NCBI GenBank assembly: GCA_024114885.1 | Contig: CP099421.1 | Span: 2,356,001-2,420,000 of the forward strand | Direction of reading: 5' to 3' | Origin: Septoria linicola | Lineage: Eukaryota; Ascomycota; Dothideomycetes; Mycosphaerellales; Mycosphaerellaceae | DNA length: 64,000 nucleotides | Part shown: piece by piece, positions 57,834 through 64,000 of the stretch | Layout: every line of letters starts with the position of its first letter | Position numbering within the stretch: position 1 is the first letter of the stretch | Translations under genes and position numbers: made by a program | Notes under the pieces: generated by a model | What the model saw: only the letters and a program-made list of their open reading frames with translations | What the model was told of the DNA's origin: nothing | Database searches by the model: none

Positions 57834-58673
57834 TCAGCCAACAAGCAAATGCCCGCCACTCGTCGAGATCATGGCTCCACTGATATTGTGATCCTTCATC
57901 AAATACAGATAGCTCTCAGCAACGTCCTCCACCTTTGCCACCTTGCCGACAGGAATCTTCTTCTCCATCTCCTCAAACATAGCCCTCTTCTGCTCGGCAG
58001 GCATGTCACTCCATAGCTCAGTATCAACAGCTCCAGGCGAAACAAGATTGATTCTCAACGGCTTCAGATCCAGAGCCATACCTCTTACCATGCCCTGCAA
58101 GCCGGTAGCATAGGAGTTGATGACAGTCCAGTCTGGAATGGGCCGCTCAGAGACAGCCCCGGTTGTGATAATGATGCTGGACGCGGGGCCGGCGTTCATA
58201 TACTGAGGTGCGATCTTGCCAATGAAAAGCGGCGCGAAGAAGCGTACGAGGCCAGCCTTCTTCACTGTATCGATATCGATGTCTTTCAGTTTCATCGTGG
58301 CTAGACTGTCTCCAGCTGTGTGCACGACATGGTCGATGCCGCTGCCCGTCTTCTCGAACAACTGTTTGATATTGCCTTCTAGGCTGGCTTCATCACCTAG
58401 GTTACAAGCATGGCCTGAGATGCGGTCTTTGGAAGATGGATAAGCTGCCTGGAGTCGTTCGACTGCTTTCTGGACCCGGTCTGGGTTCGAAGAAGAGATG
58501 ACCACTGTGCAGCCATTTTCGAGTGTGGCTTCTGCTACCCCATAGCCAATACCTGTGTCCAATTAGTGATTTGGTCATATAACTTCGAACTTGGTGGACA
58601 TACCTGCGGAGCCGCCTAGAATCAGCAACTTCGAATTCCGGAGCTTCTGAGTGTATTTATTTTGATCAGACAT
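57834..58673 (-). CDS. Atypical short-chain dehydrogenase/reductase
   Basis: Exons 58604-58673 and 57834-58552, joined over 51 bp (GTATGT...ACACAG), give 262 residues, standard for an SDR. The N-terminus MSDQNKYTQKLRNSKLLIL leads into the nucleotide-binding GGSAGIG (residues 20-26), restored by the splice. An HTAG motif stands at 101-104, in the place of the usual NNAG, and IIITTGAVSERPIPDW holds the catalytic-loop region. The tyrosine is present (SYATG, Tyr171), but position 175, normally the catalytic Lys, is Leu. NLVSPGAVDTELW follows. A bacterial-like SDR subgroup with RGLAVDL and RVN...PGAV shares this departure. It may be a weak or non-classical oxidoreductase. Substrate unknown. Confidence 0.88.
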
Positions 58674-59180
58674 GACGATGGATGGATATACTTGCAATGA
58701 CTTTGGACTGCTTGAATGTGTTCACGACCAATGTAAATGATTGTACGTGGCAAGAGAAAGACGATGTGTTCCAGCGGAGTTATGCGGACATAGTGGAGGA
58801 TTACATCATGTCCACCTATGAAGTCTTTTGTGGATACGACATTGGGTTAGTCTAGAATGCATTCGGTAGACTTGGTACCGCGTATGCTTTCCATACGTAC
58901 TGTTCGGCATTTCTCGCGACGAGGCTGGGGCGTGCTAGACGCTTCTGCGCCAGCAGCAATTGAGATTGCAGCGCCTCGGCTGCTGCAGCCTACTGGCCGT
59001 GGAGTGGCAAAGCTGTGTGCAGATTCGGGCATGTTAGAAGACGCTCAACACGCCACGACATATAGGCAGCTCAAGAATACCCGGTCTGTCCTTCACGCTG
59101 ACCATAACAGCTTGGTTCAAGCGAACTGCCATCTCTGGTTGACTTGCTTGCGAGTGACCTGGTTTATGTTAGCACATATC
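58674..59180. other. Intergenic between the SDR start and EMC1 stop
   Basis: About 505 bp between two minus-strand genes. A plus-strand open frame (58857-59696) begins here but lies largely antisense to EMC1 and shows no domain. No gene is assigned. Confidence 0.45.
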
Positions 59181-61964
59181 TCATCCGACGTGTGTGCGAG
59201 ACTGTACCAAAGGCGCTACCACAAAAGTCACTATGGCAAGGCCGGCAACAGTAGCCAGCATCTGAAATTTGTTGAAGTCCTTGCCAAGAACATCGAAGCT
59301 GGAGCTTGGTGTAAGTCGTGTACCAAAGAGATCCAGCCCATAGGCAAACACCAAGCTGGTACTTTCCACCAATGCCGGGCTGGTGACAACGTCTTGAATG
59401 CCGATGATGTCCCGCTTGTGATTCAGGTGCCATTTGGGATCAAACTCAATAGTGGGAATGTATCGGACCAGTCCCTCCATTTGCTCATCCTTCGTGGGAT
59501 CACGTCCGACGGGCCGCCGAGGGTCGAGTACCTGGTAAGGGATTCCAACAACAGAGGCGGAGTCTGCAAGCACTGCCAAGAGCTGCCGTGTAGTAATACC
59601 TTGACGTGTTCTCGTGATAGCCAATTTGCTTATAGCTTCTGGGATCTGATAGGACTTGCTGAGTACGAACGGCTCGGGTGGCTGTTGCAAGCTTGACGAA
59701 TTCGTCCTTTCACTCAGCGGGCCCCTATCGTTTGGCACAAAAGACTCAAACAGCTCGCCAACTACTAAGTGGTGCCCCTTAGGAGTATCATCAGCTGCCT
59801 CAGCTGTGTAGGAGTAAGCGTACCAATTCTCAGTGATGATTGCAGCGATTGGCTCCTGGAGATCCACATCTTGCTGGACGTTCGCGTGCAATGTGCTGCC
59901 TGTTACTGTGTCCAGAATGTAGAAGGTAGCGCTATGAGCCGCCTTGTTTACCGTCACGAGCAATACAATATTGGGACTGAGATACTTGTAGAGTACTCGT
60001 CGGTCGCCAAGCACCTTGCCGATAGATGCAACCGGATCGTTTACGGGCCTGGGCACAAGAGAGACGACATGCTCGCCTTGTGATGGAATGAAATGCCACA
60101 GGGCTTGCGCTGCGGATACACTCGGCTTGAAAGCTGCAATGTCCCCATTTGTCTGAAGACTGAACGTGATCGAGGCCCCATCGGGAGCATCGGTAGCCAC
60201 AAGAGCAGGGTCTGCCACAGTGGCCCCAGTGCTGGCATTAAGTGCTATGAGCGGTGGGCTAGCACCAACAGTGATAAAGAGCACTCCATTGGCCGCAGTC
60301 TCGATTTGTGGACTCCATGTCTCGCCCGACTTCAATTGAGCCACATCCTTGCTCCAAAGAATCTTGTTAGCTGCTGCAGCGTCAAGAGCGACTACACGGC
60401 CGTTCTTCGTAGCACACGCAATGATTTGATGGAAGCCGAAAACATCGCCGCCAACGCTGGTATCCGCAGTGGTTCCGAATACACCATTCTTCAATTTCTG
60501 TGGCAGATTTGAGAGAACCTCAGGTAATCTCTGCAGGTCTTGGAGGTGACGCGCAACACGGTGCAGGTAAGCACTGATAAAGTTGCTGTGTGCTTCGATC
60601 TCGAGCTCGTGTGCAAATGCCTCAACCTCCGCTGTTGTCGCAAATGTGGCCGATATTGTGGACGCAAGCGCTTCTGGCCTCTGCCACACGGGGATCCCGC
60701 CTCTGACCAGCACCCAATCTCCAGTGGAAAGAAGGATGGCAGAGCGGACAGCTGACACGTCACCACCTTTCGTAGAGACTTCAGAGATGGAATGGACCGG
60801 AGTGACCACTTCGCCAGCTACTGCACCGACAGACAAGTCGCTTAGTGTCCATCGTCCGAGGACACCATGAGAGTCTGAAGACACTGTGACAACTTCACCA
60901 GTCGTAACCCGAGTGAAGTATACATTGGCGTCCAGGTTGCTGGTCGAGATGCTGCCTTGCCCGCTCACCTTCGGAAGCGAATAAGCCTTCTCGACCTTGT
61001 TCCTTTTGAGGTCGATGTGGTAGACATCTGCCCAATGCGAGACTCCTGTGTCAAATTGTACAAGGAAGTGTGCCACCGCGCTGGTATGATATGGGGCGTG
61101 GAGCCTGACTCTGTTCACGGTATGGTCGTTGTGTTTGTCAATGGCAAACGATGCTACGGACTTTGTACCAATGATGTTGACCTTGAGCACGGTGTATGCA
61201 GCATCTGTCCACGCAATGATAGGTGATGCTGAATTAGCACCGACTGCTACAATTGTATCTGCCGATGCTAGTTCGCTATCAGAACTGAGTGTATACTCAT
61301 CAGTTTTGCGGCCTGTCACCGGATCCAGTGTAAGAACCTTGATCTTGACGTTGCCCAGAATGGTCTTGTGCAACAAAATGGCAAATATGTCGGTAGCGGA
61401 AGCCGAGAGTTGGTATGGCACGTCTCCGCTCTCAATGCTGTGCCTCCATTTGAGATCGCCCGATGAACCGTCCAAACGATGAATTGCGGAATGTTCACCA
61501 CTTGTCAGGACGATGGTGTCCTTGACGCCTGGCTTTACACTGCTATCTGCGAGTTCCACAATTTCGAGATCCTCGAGGAGTCCATCAAAATGGCGGTTCC
61601 AGGCAAGTCTACCATCAGCAGCGCTCCATGCAGAGACTTCGTGACCAACTCCGCTCACGACAACATCTTGTCCCTGACCAGCACGCAGAAAGCTAGAATT
61701 AGAGCTTCCAGCATGTATGGCCAGGAGCTGACGCCATACTATCGAGCCATCCCTGGGATTTACAGCTCCTAGCACTCGCTCTTCTGAGAGAGCATAGATG
61801 AGCGATGCCTTGGACGCGGGATTAGGCCGATGAAAAAGTGTCGTCTCCTCTTTTGGCAGGCCAAGTAAAGGATGGTGATAGTCCACGTTCCAGGCCTCGT
61901 CGGCAAAGATCGCCTGTGTCGATCGGAGGAGCAGCGTAGTCGCTGCTAATAGTGGCAGAAGCAT
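59181..61964 (-). CDS. EMC1: ER membrane protein complex subunit 1
   Basis: Largest lumenal subunit of the EMC, the ER insertase for multi-pass and tail-anchored proteins. One intronless frame of 927 residues from the ATG at 61964. A signal peptide is clear (MLLPLLAATTLLLRSTQA). Next come EDEAWNVDYH-like FADEAWNVDYHHPLLG and a long PQQ-like beta-propeller (PRDGSIVWRQLL, GSSGDLKWRHSIESG, LDPVTGRKTDEYTL). The conserved C-terminal EMC1 domain includes PEAISKLAITRTRQGITTRQ, YQVLDPRRPVGRDPT, YIPTIEFDPKWHLNHKR and VTSPALVESTSLVFAYGLDL. It ends with one membrane span (LATVAGLAIVTFVVAPLV) and a short cytosolic tail. Full length and intact. Confidence 0.96.
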   Translation of the reverse strand: MLLPLLAATTLLLRSTQAIFADEAWNVDYHHPLLGLPKEETTLFHRPNPASKASLIYALSEERVLGAVNPRDGSIVWRQLLAIHAGSSNSSFLRAGQGQDVVVSGVGHEVSAWSAADGRLAWNRHFDGLLEDLEIVELADSSVKPGVKDTIVLTSGEHSAIHRLDGSSGDLKWRHSIESGDVPYQLSASATDIFAILLHKTILGNVKIKVLTLDPVTGRKTDEYTLSSDSELASADTIVAVGANSASPIIAWTDAAYTVLKVNIIGTKSVASFAIDKHNDHTVNRVRLHAPYHTSAVAHFLVQFDTGVSHWADVYHIDLKRNKVEKAYSLPKVSGQGSISTSNLDANVYFTRVTTGEVVTVSSDSHGVLGRWTLSDLSVGAVAGEVVTPVHSISEVSTKGGDVSAVRSAILLSTGDWVLVRGGIPVWQRPEALASTISATFATTAEVEAFAHELEIEAHSNFISAYLHRVARHLQDLQRLPEVLSNLPQKLKNGVFGTTADTSVGGDVFGFHQIIACATKNGRVVALDAAAANKILWSKDVAQLKSGETWSPQIETAANGVLFITVGASPPLIALNASTGATVADPALVATDAPDGASITFSLQTNGDIAAFKPSVSAAQALWHFIPSQGEHVVSLVPRPVNDPVASIGKVLGDRRVLYKYLSPNIVLLVTVNKAAHSATFYILDTVTGSTLHANVQQDVDLQEPIAAIITENWYAYSYTAEAADDTPKGHHLVVGELFESFVPNDRGPLSERTNSSSLQQPPEPFVLSKSYQIPEAISKLAITRTRQGITTRQLLAVLADSASVVGIPYQVLDPRRPVGRDPTKDEQMEGLVRYIPTIEFDPKWHLNHKRDIIGIQDVVTSPALVESTSLVFAYGLDLFGTRLTPSSSFDVLGKDFNKFQMLATVAGLAIVTFVVAPLVQSRTHVG

Positions 61965-63337
61965 CTTGTTCTCAGCGGCGGATCAAAGGCATGTCTCGCG
62001 CGTCAGTGGAAGTCGTGTTTCGCTGTCGATTGAGGAGAGTACGACGCTTGGCTCCGGCTGTTCCCGCTTCAACTCCAAAGCCAACAAACGTCCTGTGCTT
62101 GCTAACATATTCGCCAACAGAATCCTACATACACAACAATCGCACGATGAGAAAGGGTTCGCTCGACAATGGCAGGACTAGCTACGATCTAGCCCTCCAA
62201 TTCGGCGCTGCTGTGCAGATTACCGCTACAAAGCGCAAATTTGGGGGTGATGGACATCGCAGGCTGCCCGCCTCGGTAGCGCTGCGGCGTCGGAGAGCTG
62301 CGAATGACGGTACGACTGTGCGACTGACTTGCTTCAACTCCTCCCCCCGGGGAACTTGTGAGGGTCTGAATGTAAGATCTGCAGTGTTGACGGTTGGTGC
62401 GGCTTGCATAAAACGCCTCCTCTGGTTGTCTACTTCCTTCTTCCCACGCGGGACGGTATCGTGGGCTTGACCAGCAGAGATAAGATCTGAGAGATGACCC
62501 AAATGCCAGACTATCGGGCTGTCTGCCGTCCCGTGGCTTTCGGTCCACTGCACGCTTCTGCTAGTTCGTCCTCAACCGTCTCGATGTGCACAGCTATGAG
62601 TGGCCGCTTTCCGCGCGTTCTGCCAACCACTTGGCCGCAGCTGCGAAGCCGATAGGTGCACTGGCAACGAATGAGGAGTTCCGAGGCCTGGAAAAGCCGA
62701 CTTTGTCTCGACGAATCCGCGTCCGCGAGCTGTTTGGAGGAGTTACGGCAGCTCTGACAGGCATCGGCCTCGCAGCTCGATGCATCATGCTTCTAGCTCC
62801 CTTTAGCGAGCCACCACAGGAGAAAATGTCGTCTTGTCTTATTGATGTCAGGGAAGCCCTTTCATCGGCGCCGTTAAGGGCACCCTAACTTAATACACCT
62901 AGATCGCTGCCATGGAACGCGACTCAATGGCTCGTGAAGCTACTGCACCCTCGAAAAAAGAGTGGTAAGTATAGCTTCTCCTCCATCTTCTTCTGTCACC
63001 TATAGCGCCCATTGCGACCTATCACGCATGAATCCGGTTCCGCCGCCGTACTCTTGTGTCACTTCAGGCTGCACGCTGGCCCTCTTGCTGGGCAGTCGGC
63101 AGTAGAGGCGGAGCGCCCTCAGCGGAAGCACGTTACAGCACGACAAACGGACAAACGCACACGACTCTCCAGAAACGCGTCTCGTTACACCTTTCTAGGC
63201 GCTGGCCTCTTCGCCAAAGTCCCAGGCAACGGAGCCATTGACCGGAACGCCTGGTCCAACCCTTCGACTGGCCCAGAAGTGATCGCCAGCAGTCGCACAT
63301 TCGTTTGATCAGCGTAGCTATAGCAGCTCAATGCATC
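61965..63337. other. Divergent intergenic region, EMC1 / RSR1
   Basis: About 1.4 kb. A possible short exon (ATG at 62911, MERDSMAREATAPSKKEW) ends at a GTAAGT donor near 62966, but I could not link it to a coding partner. It may be part of the RSR1 5' leader or chance. Other frames have no domain. Confidence 0.4.
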
Positions 63338-64000
63338 ATGTCTCGAGCAGGGTATCAGAGAGAGTACCACATCGCCGTGCTGGGTTCTGGCGGAGTGGGC
63401 AAGAGTTGTCTGACCAGTGAGCAATGGCTAATTCCAATACGGTGAACTTCCACTCACACACGCAGTGCAATTTGTACAAGGGGTCTTCGTAGAACGATAC
63501 GACCCAACGATTGAAGACTCGTACCGCAAGCACATCGACGTCGACGGCAGACATGTGGTCCTGGAGATCATGGACACCGCAGGCACGGAACAATTCAGTA
63601 AGTCCCCGTCAATATGCCACAGGCGCAATTGCTAATATGGTTCTAGCTGCTATGAGGTACGAATTGAGATGCTGCTACGACCGCCCAGGGTGGCATATGC
63701 TGACTTGCGTTCTGTAGAGACATGTACATGAGACTGGGCCAGGGCTTCTTACTGGTCTTCAGCATAACGTCCGCGTCGTCCTTACGAGAGCTTGTCGAAC
63801 TCCGCGAACAGATCGTGCGGACGAAGAACGATCCACAATTTCCTATTGTACTGGTGGGAAACAAGTCGGATCTTGAAGAAGATCGCGCGGTGTCAAGAGC
63901 AAAGGCTTTCCAACTGTCACAAAGCTGGGGCAACATCCCGTATTACGAGACAAGCGCGCGAAGAGCTACGAACATCAACGAAGTCTTTATCGATGTCTGC
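63338..64000 (+). CDS. RSR1: Ras-like GTPase Rsr1/Bud1, 5' part (runs off the window)
   Basis: Small GTPase that guides polarised growth and bud or septum site choice with its Cdc24/Cdc42 module. Exons are 63338-63416, 63466-63597, a 10-nt exon 63647-63656, and 63718 to beyond 64000. Introns are 49-61 bp. The ATG at 63338 starts MSRAGYQREYHIAVLG; an ATG seven bases earlier is in the wrong frame. G1 is GSGGVGKS (residues 16-23), the effector loop YDPTIEDSYRK, switch II DTAGTEQFTAMRDMYM (built by the tiny exon), G4 NKSD and G5 ETSAR. LRELVELREQIVRTK and RLGQGFLLVFSITS match Rsr1/Rap rather than Ras proper. The C-terminal variable region and CAAX box lie beyond the window. Confidence 0.93.
63647..63656 (+). 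other. RSR1: 10-nucleotide micro-exon of RSR1
   Basis: CTGCTATGAG is flanked by TTCTAG and GTACGA and is needed to make the invariant TAMRD of switch II. Without it the frame is lost. Predicted from sequence and conservation. Confidence 0.85.

Noticed and set aside
58857..59696. 279-codon plus-strand open frame
   Set aside because: Mostly antisense to EMC1, no domain, and its composition mirrors the EMC1 codons. Treated as a shadow.
1..64000. Secondary-metabolite cluster, CRISPR array, prophage or plasmid features
   Set aside because: No polyketide or peptide synthase, no spaced direct repeats and no phage or replication genes were seen. The gene content is that of ordinary fungal chromosomal DNA.

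Overview
The window is nuclear DNA of a filamentous ascomycete fungus. Genes carry short GT-AG introns (about 45-65 bp, a few 117-160 bp), often with a CTRAC-like branch site. They sit on both strands and encode typical fungal proteins: Zn2Cys6 regulators, the polyadenylation factor Pfs2, the peroxin Pex8, EMC1, Rsr1-type Ras, a fungal rhodopsin-like membrane protein and the DUF155 sporulation family. Gene content and style suggest a Dothideomycete, possibly Mycosphaerellales; the exact lineage is inference. No prokaryotic operons, CRISPR arrays, viral genes or convincing tRNA/rRNA genes were seen. Splice sites were assigned by hand from GT-AG signals and frame continuity, so each exon edge is a prediction.

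Layout. 0.2-5.1 kb: a secreted GH55-type exo-beta-1,3-glucanase faces a Zn2Cys6 regulator whose frame breaks right after the zinc cluster. 6.2-10.8 kb: GPI18 mannosyltransferase and a conserved Ser-rich protein of unknown role, transcribed divergently. 10.8-17 kb: gene-poor. It holds a six-exon gene interrupted by four in-frame stops and a doubtful small Cys/His protein. 17-21 kb: a large disordered nuclear-type protein and, divergently, the mitochondrial ribosomal protein Mrp10. 21-25 kb: gene-poor, with a small inverted-repeat element and a short Zn2Cys6 protein without the usual regulatory domain.

25-39.7 kb: a compact housekeeping block: SET-domain protein, DUF155 protein, BAR-SH3 protein, PEX8, a small tetraspan-like membrane protein, an SLC35F-type transporter and a DUF3659/LEA-like protein. 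39.7-42.5 kb: gene-poor. 42.5-64 kb: compact again, with a class II aldolase-family protein, a 141-bp near-perfect palindrome, PFS2, a coiled-coil protein, an SRR1-like protein, a rhodopsin-like membrane protein, a 2EXR/F-box-like protein, Tudor-SN (SND1), an F-box protein, an atypical short-chain dehydrogenase, EMC1, and the 5' part of RSR1, which runs off the right edge.

The genes do not form one pathway or an obvious secondary-metabolite cluster. The pattern is conserved housekeeping blocks separated by three gene-poor islands (about 10.8-17, 21-25 and 39.7-42.5 kb). The first two hold broken or truncated accessory genes, and the second holds a MITE-like repeat. I found no clear new biological system. 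The most unusual items are the four-stop gene at 12.7-14.3 kb, the palindrome at 44.1 kb, the inverted-repeat element at 22.7 kb and the regulator broken beside its DNA-binding domain.
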